Assembly (NCBI GenBank): GCA_039030125.1
Contig: JBCCEV010000067.1
Coordinates: forward strand, 1 to 21,665
Source of the DNA: JBCCEV01 sp039030125
Lineage (GTDB): Bacteria; Pseudomonadota; Gammaproteobacteria; Ga0077536
Length of the DNA stretch: 21,665 bases
Reading direction: 5' to 3'
Shown here: piece after piece, positions 1 to 7,420 of the stretch
Numbering within the stretch: the first letter of the stretch is position 1
How the letters are laid out: the number at the start of each line of letters is the position of its first letter
Notes under the pieces: generated by a model
Database searches by the model: none
Told to the model about the DNA's origin: nothing
What the model saw: the letters and a program-made list of their open reading frames with translations, nothing else
Program-made: the position numbers and the translations under genes

Positions 1-603
1 AAAAACACTTCGAGCGACCCACTGAACCAACCGGTCTCGTTCTACTTCGATATCGAGCCTGCCGGTGAATGCCTTAAGCTGGGTAACACCCAAACCCCGG
101 TAACCACAAGGGTTAATGCGAGAAAAAGGTTCAAGATCCATATCCAAATTCAATGCGAGCCCGTGATAGCTGACACCGCGACTGATCCTCAATCCCAGTG
201 CAGCAATCTTGCAACCCTCCACATAGACACCGGGTGCGCCTGCTTGCCGGTCACCGGTGACGCCGTGCTCAGCAAGGTAATTAATGAGCGCCTGTTCGAT
301 ACGCCTGACGAGTTCCCGCGGACCAATGCCAAGGCGCCGCATGTCGATCATGAGATAGACAACGGCTTGTCCTGGTCCGTGGTAGGTCACCTGGCCGCCA
401 CGATCGGTCCGAACCAAGGGAATATCGCCCAAATTCAGTAAGTGCTCGTCCTTGCCTGCCTTACCGGTGGTAAACACCGGATAGTGTTCGCCGATCCACA
501 ACTCGTCGGCGTCCTCATCGTTGACCCGCTTGGCGACGTGGTGACGCATGGTCTGCCAGATTGAATCGTATTCGGCGCGGCCAAAATTCCTGGTCGTTAA
601 CAT
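1..603 (-). CDS. lipB: Octanoyltransferase LipB (C-terminus cut by window edge)
   Basis: LipB moves the octanoyl group from octanoyl-ACP to the lipoyl domains of the 2-oxoacid dehydrogenases and the H protein, the first step of lipoate synthesis in the cytoplasm. I translated the reverse strand by hand: 201 residues are present, starting MLTTRNFGRAEYDS. The family signature RGGQVTYHGPGQ lies near residues 70-81, the catalytic Lys sits in GCKIAALGLRI, and the catalytic Cys in INPCGYRGLGVTQL. The usual length is roughly 210-220 residues, so only a short tail is missing beyond base 1. The ATG overlaps the ybeD stop by one base (TGATG), so the two are translationally coupled. lipA commonly follows in gammaproteobacteria and would lie outside the window. 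Identification is firm. Confidence 0.95.
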   Translation of the reverse strand, partial: MLTTRNFGRAEYDSIWQTMRHHVAKRVNDEDADELWIGEHYPVFTTGKAGKDEHLLNLGDIPLVRTDRGGQVTYHGPGQAVVYLMIDMRRLGIGPRELVRRIEQALINYLAEHGVTGDRQAGAPGVYVEGCKIAALGLRISRGVSYHGLALNLDMDLEPFSRINPCGYRGLGVTQLKAFTGRLDIEVERDRLVQWVARSVF

Positions 604-869
604 CAAAGGACCATCATGATGCGCTCATGCCCCGACAGCTCGGTATATAGAGCATCGAGCTGCGCTTGGCTCTTCGCTTCAAAGGTCACCGTAACTGAGG
701 TGTATTTTCCTTGACTACTCAATCTGCGCGCGACTGCGTCCTCGGCGAGCTTGGGCACATGCTTTCTAACGATTTCAACCACGAAATCATCGAAATCGCG
801 GCCCGCCAAACCCATAACCTTTATCGGGAACTGGCAAGGAAACTCAAGTAACGACTGCTTAGCGTCCAT
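603..869 (-). CDS. ybeD: YbeD/DUF493 family small regulatory-fold protein
   Basis: An 88-residue protein of the DUF493/YbeD family, which has a ferredoxin-like fold resembling ACT-type regulatory domains; its biochemical role is not settled. Visible family features are the LLEFPCQFPIKVMG start, the FVVEIVRKHVP helix, and the GKYTSVTVTFEAKSQAQLDALY strand-helix segment. Length matches E. coli YbeD (87). It directly precedes and overlaps lipB, the usual gammaproteobacterial arrangement. Here it is separated from dacA by a block of about 3.6 kb containing dat, yadGH, sixA and a miniprotein, whereas ybeD usually follows dacA directly. No clear promoter was seen upstream of it. Confidence 0.93.
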   Translation of the reverse strand: MDAKQSLLEFPCQFPIKVMGLAGRDFDDFVVEIVRKHVPKLAEDAVARRLSSQGKYTSVTVTFEAKSQAQLDALYTELSGHERIMMVL

Positions 870-1074
870 CAGAGCATTATGCCCTGACGGGATTAGCTTT
901 GGCGGTCCGTGGCCGGCTAAAGATAGCGGTAAAGTTTAGGCGCTTTTGTCCGAAAAATGTCGGTAGGTTAAATAAAATACGCTCAGAAACTAGAATCTAC
1001 TTTAGATTTAGGGTCTAATGTGCCAGAATTTGGCCAATGCCCAAGCTTTTCTGTGAACTTTGGGGGATCACGGA

Positions 1075-1227
1075 ATGGAAAATATTTTCATCGCGGTTTA
1101 TTACTTAGTCGCGATCATTGTGATTGTTCTCCACTATATCGGCTGGTTGGAAGACCGTGGGCTGGAGTGGATTGTTTACGTCATTGCCGTCGCGCTATTT
1201 CCGATGCTTTACTTCGCCTACACCTAA
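1075..1227 (+). CDS. Small two-helix membrane protein (50 aa), unknown function
   Basis: A short reading frame, ATG to TAA, encoding 50 residues: MENIFIAVYYLVAIIVIVLHY, a charged turn IGWLEDRGLEW (positions about 22-32), then IVYVIAVALFPMLYFAYT. Both flanks of the turn are long enough and hydrophobic enough to cross the membrane, with aromatic residues at the ends, giving a helical hairpin with a short acidic/basic loop. A GGGGGATCACGG stretch 3-14 bases upstream could serve as a ribosome-binding site. It stands alone on the plus strand between divergent ybeD and convergent sixA, with about 200 bp of non-coding DNA upstream. I do not recognise a family. The clean two-helix pattern argues that it is translated, but a chance frame of this size cannot be excluded. 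Confidence 0.6.
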   Translation: MENIFIAVYYLVAIIVIVLHYIGWLEDRGLEWIVYVIAVALFPMLYFAYT

Positions 1228-1259
1228 AGCGTTCTGCGCCCCGAGGTCCAGGACGACGA

Positions 1260-1778
1260 TCACTCTAACTGACGAGGACGCGTGTGGCTTAAAAACCGGA
1301 CCGTACTCGGCGTCGGCCCACCGCGGTTTTTCATCATTTCCAACACATAGATAGCGCCCGTTGGCATCAGTTTTCGATACTCGCCGCGCTTGAGCAGCTC
1401 GGGCGCCAAATACGTTACTAAATCCTCCATACCCGGATTATGGCCGACGACCAGCAGCGGTGTGCTCATCGAATGCGCTGCGGTAATCGCGCTAAGCACT
1501 GTGCCGCTATCTGCAAGGTATAAGGCATCAAGCCAACGCGTGCGATTCGGCAGCGCTGGGTCATCACAGCCCAAACCAAGATGGTCGACTGTTTGCCGGG
1601 TGCGAACTGAACTCGAACTTAACACCGCGGCCGGCTGGAAATCATTCTCACGCAGCCAACATCCAACGTTCCGCGCGGCGCGGATACCGCGCCGATTCAA
1701 GGGCCGATCGAAATCCGAATCCTGAGCGCCACTCCAATCCGATTTCGCGTGGCGCATGAGTAGCAATACCGAAGCCAC
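1260..1778 (-). CDS. sixA: SixA-type histidine phosphatase
   Basis: A 172-residue member of the histidine phosphatase (phosphoglycerate-mutase-like) superfamily, SixA branch, which removes phosphate from phosphohistidine on signalling or phosphotransferase proteins. The N-terminal catalytic motif is LLLMRHAKSDW with Arg9-His10; SSSSVRTRQT (about 54-63) carries the conserved Arg; VVGHNPGMEDL (about 110-120) carries the second catalytic His113. The C-terminal end FLSHTRPRQLE matches the SixA tail with its PRxL element. The start is GTG; the motif begins only eight residues in, so no later start is possible. It is transcribed divergently from yadG. Which phosphohistidine protein it serves cannot be told from the window. 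Confidence 0.88.
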   Translation of the reverse strand: MASVLLLMRHAKSDWSGAQDSDFDRPLNRRGIRAARNVGCWLRENDFQPAAVLSSSSVRTRQTVDHLGLGCDDPALPNRTRWLDALYLADSGTVLSAITAAHSMSTPLLVVGHNPGMEDLVTYLAPELLKRGEYRKLMPTGAIYVLEMMKNRGGPTPSTVRFLSHTRPRQLE

Positions 1779-1832
1779 GTATAGAGGGCCTTTTGTCAGT
1801 TGCCTGTCACGGCCACTATATCAGTGCGCATT

Positions 1833-1848
1833 CGTGCATTGATGCACG
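1833..1848. promoter_or_regulatory. 16-bp palindrome, candidate operator between sixA and yadG
   Basis: The sequence CGTGCATTGATGCACG has perfect 7-bp arms around a TG centre. It lies 50 bases before the yadG start and 55 bases before the sixA start. A possible extended -10 element for yadG (TGCTAAACT, 1857-1865) follows 8 bases later, so a bound protein would overlap the -35 position. The symmetry is seen directly; operator function is inference. Confidence 0.4.
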
Positions 1849-1856
1849 GACGAGAC

Positions 1857-1865
1857 TGCTAAACT
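1857..1865 (+). promoter_or_regulatory. Possible extended -10 element for yadG
   Basis: TGCTAAACT matches the TGn-TAtaaT extended -10 form with four of six core matches. No good -35 is present, as is allowed for extended -10 promoters. It lies about 34 bases before the yadG ATG. Weak evidence. Confidence 0.28.
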
Positions 1866-1898
1866 CCCTTTTCTTGATCTGCAATTTGCTTCCAACTT

Positions 1899-2810
1899 AT
1901 GTTTGCGCTGGAACTTCGCGGCCTATGCAAAACCTACGCGAATGGACACATTGCTTTACGCGGCGTTGAGTTAACCGTCGAAAAAGGTGACTTTTTCGCC
2001 CTTTTAGGCCCCAATGGCGCCGGAAAATCTACGGCCATTGGGATCATCAGTTCGTTAGTCAACAAGACCTCCGGCTCCGTACGTGTGCATGGGATCGATA
2101 TTGATGACGACTTTCCGCGCGCCAAAACCGTCCTTGGCGTGGTGCCACAAGAGATTAATTTTTCGCAGTTTGAAACGCCACTGGAAATCGTTGCCAATCA
2201 GGCTGGGTATTTTGGGATCCCGCCGGGCGAGGCGCATGAGCGGGCGGAGGAAAAGCTAAACACCGCAAAGCTTTGGGACAAAAGATCTCAACCTTCCCGG
2301 AACTTATCGGGCGGCATGAAACGGCGCTTGATGATTGCGCGCGCGTTAGTTCACGACCCCAAATTGCTGATCCTCGACGAGCCAACCGCAGGCGTAGATA
2401 TCGAGATCCGGCGTTCCATGTGGCGATTTTTCGAAACACTAAACGCCGACGGAACAACCATCATACTTACCACTCATTACCTGGAAGAAGCCGAAAACCT
2501 TTGTCGAAACATCGCCATCATTGATAACGGGGAAATCGTAGAACATACCTCCATGAAAGATCTTTTAGAGCAGCTCCACGCCGAAGTTTTTCGGCTTGAC
2601 TATGACGGTGATGCCAGTGCCCTTCCTGCGCAACTGCCGGTCGAAGTGCTAAGCGATCACACCATGGAAGTTCGATTAGCGGCCGGGCGCAGCCTCAACG
2701 AGATTTTTGCGAGCCTTTCTTCGCACCAGGTAATCGTAAAAAGCATGAGGAACAAGTCGAATCGGCTTGAGGAGATTTTCGTGCGAATGGTGAGCAATGA
2801 CGAGTCCTAA
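1899..2810 (+). CDS. yadG: ABC transporter ATP-binding protein, YadG type
   Basis: ATPase of an ABC-2 export system, 303 residues (E. coli YadG is 308). Domains in order: Walker A GPNGAGKST at 37-45, Q-loop VVPQE with Gln84, signature LSGGM at 136-140, Walker B LLILDEP at 156-162 with catalytic Glu161, and the H-loop His193 in TTHYLEEAE. The last about 90 residues form the small C-terminal domain typical of the DrrA/CcmA-like group. It overlaps yadH by 14 bases, so the two are co-translated. No clear Shine-Dalgarno precedes the ATG. The exported substrate is unknown; YadGH-type exporters are conserved but poorly characterised. Confidence 0.93.
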   Translation: MFALELRGLCKTYANGHIALRGVELTVEKGDFFALLGPNGAGKSTAIGIISSLVNKTSGSVRVHGIDIDDDFPRAKTVLGVVPQEINFSQFETPLEIVANQAGYFGIPPGEAHERAEEKLNTAKLWDKRSQPSRNLSGGMKRRLMIARALVHDPKLLILDEPTAGVDIEIRRSMWRFFETLNADGTTIILTTHYLEEAENLCRNIAIIDNGEIVEHTSMKDLLEQLHAEVFRLDYDGDASALPAQLPVEVLSDHTMEVRLAAGRSLNEIFASLSSHQVIVKSMRNKSNRLEEIFVRMVSNDES

Positions 2811-3585
2811 AAGCCAGCCGCGCACGAACTTCGTGGCGTTCAAAACCGTGCTGCGCAAGGAAGTGCAACGGTTCATGCGTATCTGGCTGCAAACTTTGTT
2901 GCCACCAGCAATCACAATGGCTTTGTATTTCGTAATCTTCGGCAATCTCATCGGCAGTCGTATCGGCACGATGCAAGGCTATAGTTACATTCAGTACATT
3001 GCTCCCGGCATCATCATGATGTCGATCATCACCAACGCCTACCAAAATGTGGTGTCATCTTTTTTCGGCGCCAAATTTCAGCGTCATATCGAAGAAATAT
3101 TGGTTTCACCAGTGCCGCTGTATTACGTGTTACTTGGCTATGTCGTCGGTGGGATGTGCCGCGGGATCATCGTCGGGGTTATCGTGACTTGCGTGGCGCT
3201 GAGCTTTACGGATCTTAAAATCCATTCGTATCCGATCACCTTTGCGGTCGTCGTGATAACTGCCGCTTTATTTGCCACCGCGGGTATGATCAACGCGATA
3301 TTCGCGCGGAAGTTCGATGACATTTCGATCGTACCGACATTTGTCTTAACCCCGCTGACTTACCTGGGCGGCGTTTTCTATTCGATCGATCTGTTACCTG
3401 AGTTTTGGCGCTCCTTATCGCTGATTAATCCAATCCTTTACATGGTTAATGGGTTCCGATTCGGAATGTTGGGGGTGAGCGATATTCCGATTTTGTACGC
3501 TTTCGTAGTTGCGGTGGGCTTTTGCATCGTGCTCGGCACCCTGGCGCTCATTCTGCTTTACCGCGGGATTGGGATCCGCACCTAA
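2797..3585 (+). CDS. yadH: ABC-2 type transporter permease, YadH type
   Basis: Inner-membrane permease partner of the preceding ATPase, 262 residues (E. coli YadH is 256). Stretches recognisable from YadH include RFMRIWLQTLLPPAITMALY near the N-terminus, GNLIGSRIGTMQGYSYIQ, NVVSSFFGAKFQRHIEEILV, and FDDISIVPTFVLTPLTYLGG followed by VFYSIDLLP. Six hydrophobic segments are visible, as expected for ABC-2 permeases. The start codon ATGAC lies inside the end of yadG. The gene ends 5 bases before the stop of the convergent dat gene, and no intrinsic terminator is visible there, so the transcripts probably run into each other. Confidence 0.93.
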   Translation: MTSPKSQPRTNFVAFKTVLRKEVQRFMRIWLQTLLPPAITMALYFVIFGNLIGSRIGTMQGYSYIQYIAPGIIMMSIITNAYQNVVSSFFGAKFQRHIEEILVSPVPLYYVLLGYVVGGMCRGIIVGVIVTCVALSFTDLKIHSYPITFAVVVITAALFATAGMINAIFARKFDDISIVPTFVLTPLTYLGGVFYSIDLLPEFWRSLSLINPILYMVNGFRFGMLGVSDIPILYAFVVAVGFCIVLGTLALILLYRGIGIRT

Positions 3586-3590
3586 AGCGA

Positions 3591-4427
3591 TCAGCTAAGC
3601 CAGCGCGCGAGTGCTTGCTGGAAATTCTTATAGACATCATCGGCAATGGGGTAGTCGCCATTACCAACGCTCTGGCCGTCAATTTCGCTAACAGCGGAAA
3701 GCTCCCGGGAAGAAGAAGACAACCAAACCTCGTCCGCCTTGCGCAATAACTCCTCTGTCACCACAGCTTCCTGAAGCGGATATCGATCTAAATTCGTGAT
3801 GAGTTCGATTATGCACTGACGGGTGATACCGCCCAATGTGAACTCGGACAGAGGGGGTGTTATTACCGTTTGGTCAAAGACCACAAAGACATTGGTAGCT
3901 GCGCCTTCGGTGACGCAACCGTCCCGGATCAATATTGCTTCATTGACGTTCGCTCTAGCCGCTTGCTGTCGCATAACAACGTTGGCGATCAGCGCCGTCG
4001 TTTTGGCGTCGCAACGCGACCATCGAAAATCGTCTAACGTTATCGCCTTAGCATCGACTCTCGATTGCGGCCGCGCCGTCAAGTCGGCGTATGAGAAAAT
4101 GGTCGGCTCTAAGCCGGCGGGCGGATGATGCTGACGGGCGGCAACCCCCCTGGAGATTTGCAGATAAATCGTCGTTGCCTCGGCATTAAGCCGTACGAGC
4201 TCCGTGATGACGCCGAGTAGCTGATCGGAGTCGGGCTGAAAATCGAAGCCCATCGATGTGAGGCTTTGCCTTAAGCGCTCAAGGTGCGCATCGACCGCGA
4301 ACAACTGTCCGTCGTAAACGGGGATCACTTCGTAGATCGCATCGCCAAATATAAATCCGCGGTCTAACGCGGATATGCGGGCTTCGGTAAGCGGTAGATA
4401 CGCGCCATTTAGATAGCAAGTGGACAA
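3591..4427 (-). CDS. dat: D-amino-acid transaminase (class IV aminotransferase)
   Basis: PLP enzyme that interconverts D-Ala plus 2-oxoglutarate with pyruvate plus D-Glu. 278 residues. The PLP lysine is Lys142 in CDAKTTALIANV, the cofactor-binding Glu174 is in VTEGAATNVF, and Tyr32 lies in GDAIYEV. The pair Arg98 and His100 in RGVAARQHHPP matches the carboxylate-binding Arg/His of Bacillus D-amino-acid transaminase, which favours Dat over the branched-chain enzyme or ADC lyase. The start is TTG: no ATG or GTG lies between it and the upstream in-frame stop, and the family N-terminus (YLNGxYLPL) starts four residues later. It follows dacA with a 51-base gap, so D-Ala released by DacA could be recycled to D-Glu. 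The function call is firm; the recycling role is inference. Confidence 0.9.
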   Translation of the reverse strand: MSTCYLNGAYLPLTEARISALDRGFIFGDAIYEVIPVYDGQLFAVDAHLERLRQSLTSMGFDFQPDSDQLLGVITELVRLNAEATTIYLQISRGVAARQHHPPAGLEPTIFSYADLTARPQSRVDAKAITLDDFRWSRCDAKTTALIANVVMRQQAARANVNEAILIRDGCVTEGAATNVFVVFDQTVITPPLSEFTLGGITRQCIIELITNLDRYPLQEAVVTEELLRKADEVWLSSSSRELSAVSEIDGQSVGNGDYPIADDVYKNFQQALARWLS

Positions 4428-4478
4428 GGTAGCGTTAAGTTGTCGATCTAAAAATCAAACTTTTCGCGAAGACATCGC

Positions 4479-5627
4479 TTATTCAAACCACAACAATACC
4501 GCATCACGCCAGCGGGTGATCAAAGACCCCGAGCTAACCCCCGCCAGTGCCACCAGTTCGCTTTCATGAATCACTTCGCCATCCAATTTCAAACTCAGCC
4601 GCCCTAACGGTTGCCCGCGAGCCACCGGCGCGATGATCGGATCATTAATCTGCGCTTGCGCCTCAATCTCCTCATAGGCGCCCTTTGGCAGAGTCAGGCG
4701 AATTGCCTGCGCCGGACCGATTTGGACCTCGTTCTGCTCACCTTGCCAAACGACACCTGTGGCAACCACATCGGTCGTTGCGTACACGTCGCGATGCTCA
4801 AAAAACCGAAAGCCGTAATTCAATAATGCATCGCTAGCCTCGGTCCGCGCCGAGTCCGAATCCGCACCCATTACGACCGATAGGTTGCGCATTGCACCGC
4901 GCCGCGCTGACGCTACCAGACAATATCCAGCGGCTTCGGTATGGCCGGTTTTTATCCCATCGACGCCGCCGCCTCTGCTCAAAAGTCGGTTTCGGTTCGG
5001 TTGGCGAATATCATTAAAGGTGTATTCGGAGATGGCGAATCGTGCATATAGATCGGGGAACTCACTAATCAATGCCCGCGACAAAGTCACTAAATCGCGA
5101 GGCGTGGTGTAGTTATCGGGGTTAGGAAGTCCAGTACTGTTGGCATAACGGGTGTTCGACATACCCAACTCTGTCGCGTATTCGTTCATGAGCGCGGTAA
5201 AGGTCTCTTCGGTGCCCGAAACATGCTCGGCGAGTGCGACGCTTGCGTCGTTTCCGGATTGCACGATCACGCCCTGCAACAGTTGATCGACGGTCACCGA
5301 TTTTCCAACTTCGATGAACATTCTCGAGCCTTCCATTTTCCAGGCCTTCTCGCTCACCACAGTGCTTTCATCGAGAGCAATCAGATTACCCGCGAGCGCT
5401 CGCCCGGTTACGAATACCGTCATGATTTTTACCAGACTCGCGGGCTCCATTCTTTGGTCGGCATTTTTTTCCGCCAAAACGGCGCCGCTTTGTTCGACGA
5501 GTATGAATGCGGGCACCGGGATTTGTGGTGGGGGTATCGGAACTCGGGCGGCGCTAGCAAGGTGAAAAAACAATACAAGGGACACGAATGCGCAAAGTTT
5601 GCGTCCGGCGATATTCTTAATTGGCAA
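4479..5627 (-). CDS. dacA: D-alanyl-D-alanine carboxypeptidase (PBP5/DacA family)
   Basis: Periplasmic, membrane-tethered carboxypeptidase that removes the terminal D-Ala from peptidoglycan pentapeptides. With a TTG start at 5627 it has 382 residues, close to other family members (about 385-400). A signal peptide MPIKNIAGRK followed by a hydrophobic core ends in ASA-A near residue 26. Active-site motifs are SLVK (64-67), SGN (124-126) and KTG (226-228). A C-terminal PBP5-type beta domain and an amphipathic tail (ITRWRDAVLLWFE) follow, the usual membrane anchor. A longer in-frame extension to 5909 would lie inside rlpA and is rejected. AGGAG at 5638-5642 sits 10 bases before TTG and 4 bases before an ATT at 5633, so AUU is an alternative start. 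It overlaps rlpA by 11 bases. Confidence 0.92.
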   Translation of the reverse strand: MPIKNIAGRKLCAFVSLVLFFHLASAARVPIPPPQIPVPAFILVEQSGAVLAEKNADQRMEPASLVKIMTVFVTGRALAGNLIALDESTVVSEKAWKMEGSRMFIEVGKSVTVDQLLQGVIVQSGNDASVALAEHVSGTEETFTALMNEYATELGMSNTRYANSTGLPNPDNYTTPRDLVTLSRALISEFPDLYARFAISEYTFNDIRQPNRNRLLSRGGGVDGIKTGHTEAAGYCLVASARRGAMRNLSVVMGADSDSARTEASDALLNYGFRFFEHRDVYATTDVVATGVVWQGEQNEVQIGPAQAIRLTLPKGAYEEIEAQAQINDPIIAPVARGQPLGRLSLKLDGEVIHESELVALAGVSSGSLITRWRDAVLLWFE

Positions 5628-6411
5628 CGAAATGGTGCTCCTCGATCCCAAAGCTGGATAAAGCGCTAACGACCCGATCGGCCACGGAAACGCTGAATAT
5701 CGGGCCAACCTGCACCCGATAGATTGGTCTCCCGCCGTCATCGCCAATGGCAATCCGCACCGCCTCGGTGAGATAGGCAGACACACTTGCGTGCAACCGC
5801 TCGGCGTTAGTGCGCTCGCCAAAGGCACCAATCTGCAAATAGACTTCGCGGCTGCCTCCTGGCGATTGTTTAGCGACCTGCGGACGTTGATTGGGCCGAC
5901 CATCGGCATCTAGCGCGACAACCTCAAGCATTGCCGTGCCCTTATCTGCATAACCAAGTTTCAAAGCAGCGGCGTAGGATAGGTCGATAATTCGGTTGCC
6001 GTGGAAAGGGCCGCGATCGTTAACTTTTACTATCGCGCTGCGGCCGTTTTCCAGATTTCTGACCTCGACATAGGTTGGCAACGGCAGCTGCTTATGAGCG
6101 GCCGTCATTTGGTACATGTCGTAGATTTCACCGCTCGAGGTTTTCCGTCCATGAAATTTTTTGCCATACCAGGATCCCACCCCCCGTTCTACAAAACCTT
6201 TGCTTGAAGCTAGCGTGTAGTATCGCTTCCCAAAAACCTCATAGGATTTTGGATTGCCATATTTACTTCGTGGCTCACTTTTCGGCACCGCATCCTTTAT
6301 GTTTCCGGCGGAAACTCGCTTCGAACCCGGCCCATCCTTCTCGACGACAACCGCGCTACAGCCCACCAACAGCGCGAGGAAAAACAAAACACCGAGACGG
6401 CATAAACTCAC
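5617..6411 (-). CDS. rlpA: RlpA septal/glycan lytic transglycosylase lipoprotein
   Basis: RlpA binds denuded (peptide-free) glycan strands and, in Pseudomonas, cuts them. 264 residues. The lipobox LLVGC puts the lipidated Cys at 18. The double-psi beta-barrel domain spans about 77-165 (GVGSWYGKKFHGRKTSSGE). It keeps Glu95, Asp98 and His106, the acidic and His residues tied to lytic activity in Pseudomonas, plus VNDRGPF near 130. A SPOR domain (about 187-264, REVYLQIGAFGERTNAERL) should bind denuded glycan at division sites. The start is GTG, overlapping the mltB stop by 4 bases (GTGA); the signal peptide follows immediately. Enzymatic activity is inferred from the retained residues. Confidence 0.93.
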   Translation of the reverse strand: MSLCRLGVLFFLALLVGCSAVVVEKDGPGSKRVSAGNIKDAVPKSEPRSKYGNPKSYEVFGKRYYTLASSKGFVERGVGSWYGKKFHGRKTSSGEIYDMYQMTAAHKQLPLPTYVEVRNLENGRSAIVKVNDRGPFHGNRIIDLSYAAALKLGYADKGTAMLEVVALDADGRPNQRPQVAKQSPGGSREVYLQIGAFGERTNAERLHASVSAYLTEAVRIAIGDDGGRPIYRVQVGPIFSVSVADRVVSALSSFGIEEHHFVAN

Positions 6412-7403
6412 TTCCCGGTCTCGCCAGAATGCGCCGCTCTCACCGCTTGCGCCAGTTGAACGACCGCCATCGCGTATTTAGCGCTGTGGTTGTAGCGTGT
6501 TATGACATAAAAATTCTTGAACCCAAACCAATACTCCGTACCGTCAACCGCTTCTAGCGCCATTAAAGTCGCCGCTTCACTGGCGTCGATGTCCTCCAAC
6601 GCCCGCACCCCTGGAAAATCCCTGACGCTGCGGCTCGGCTTCAGTTTCTTGTCGACCAGCTCGCTAAGAGCTGCGCCATCTTCGCCATGAGCACGACTGA
6701 CGATCGGCCCACCGCCCTGCCAACCATGAACGGCCAGATAGTTACCGACGCTGCCAATTGCATCGCGAGTGCTTGACCAGATGTTTCTCTTTCCATCACC
6801 ATCAAAATCAACGGCGTAAGCCCGGAAGCTTGAAGATATGAACTGCGGCATTCCCATCGCGCCGGCGTAGGAACCGGTCAGTGATTCAGGAGCGACTTTC
6901 TCTTCGTCAACGAGCAGTAAGAATTGCTCTAATTCACCGCGAAAAAAATCGGCGCGCTTTGGGTAGTGAAAACCGAGGGTAAACAGCGCATCAAGAACCC
7001 GATAGCGCCCAGTGTGGCGACCATAGAAAGTTTCGACACCGATAATAGCGACCATGATCTCAGCGGGAACGCCGAAACGCGCTTCGGCATCCCGCAACGC
7101 GCTGGCGTGCTCTTGCCAAAATTCAACGCCTCTTTTTATCCGCTCGGGGGTCACAAAAATCGGCCGATACTGTCGCCACTTCTTGCCTTCGGCAGGACGG
7201 GAGATTGCCTCCAAAATGCTATCGGAGACTTTAGCCCTGCCCAAAAGTTCGCTGAGAGCCCCAGGATCCTTCTCATGGGTTTCAGCCATGTAATTGATGA
7301 ATTCATCAACGGTTTGAAGCGCGCTGGCAAGTGGCGGGAAACACAAAAAAAGCGAAAGGGCGAGGTGGAAATAGACTTGGGATCTAGTTAAAAACAACCT
7401 CAC
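6408..7403 (-). CDS. mltB: Lytic murein transglycosylase B
   Basis: Cuts the MurNAc-GlcNAc bond in the periplasm, giving anhydromuropeptides. 331 residues. Key pieces: catalytic Glu124 in AIIGVETFYGRHTG, the GSYAGAMGMPQFISSSFR block (about 177-194), an acidic DFDGDGKRNIW loop (199-209) and the C-terminal YNHSAKYAMAV. The N-terminus is a signal peptide ending ASA-L near residue 28. The LFLC there is not a proper lipobox, so unlike E. coli MltB it is probably soluble rather than a lipoprotein. The start is GTG with AAGG four bases upstream; the rodA stop is 17 bases before. Overlaps rlpA by 4 bases. Confidence 0.94.
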   Translation of the reverse strand: MRLFLTRSQVYFHLALSLFLCFPPLASALQTVDEFINYMAETHEKDPGALSELLGRAKVSDSILEAISRPAEGKKWRQYRPIFVTPERIKRGVEFWQEHASALRDAEARFGVPAEIMVAIIGVETFYGRHTGRYRVLDALFTLGFHYPKRADFFRGELEQFLLLVDEEKVAPESLTGSYAGAMGMPQFISSSFRAYAVDFDGDGKRNIWSSTRDAIGSVGNYLAVHGWQGGGPIVSRAHGEDGAALSELVDKKLKPSRSVRDFPGVRALEDIDASEAATLMALEAVDGTEYWFGFKNFYVITRYNHSAKYAMAVVQLAQAVRAAHSGETGK

Positions 7404-7420
7404 AAAACCTTACTAAGCAC

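Noticed and set aside
1020..1354. Two Arg/Ser-rich plus frames (82 and 76 residues) around the small membrane gene
   Set aside because: Both overlap the hydrophobic two-helix frame at 1075-1227 out of phase and show no domain or start site.
3586..3590. Bidirectional terminator between yadH and dat
   Set aside because: Only five bases separate the stops and no GC-rich stem with a T run was found around them.
5628..5909. N-terminal extension of dacA to 5909
   Set aside because: Lies inside rlpA in another frame and would bury the signal peptide about 95 residues deep.
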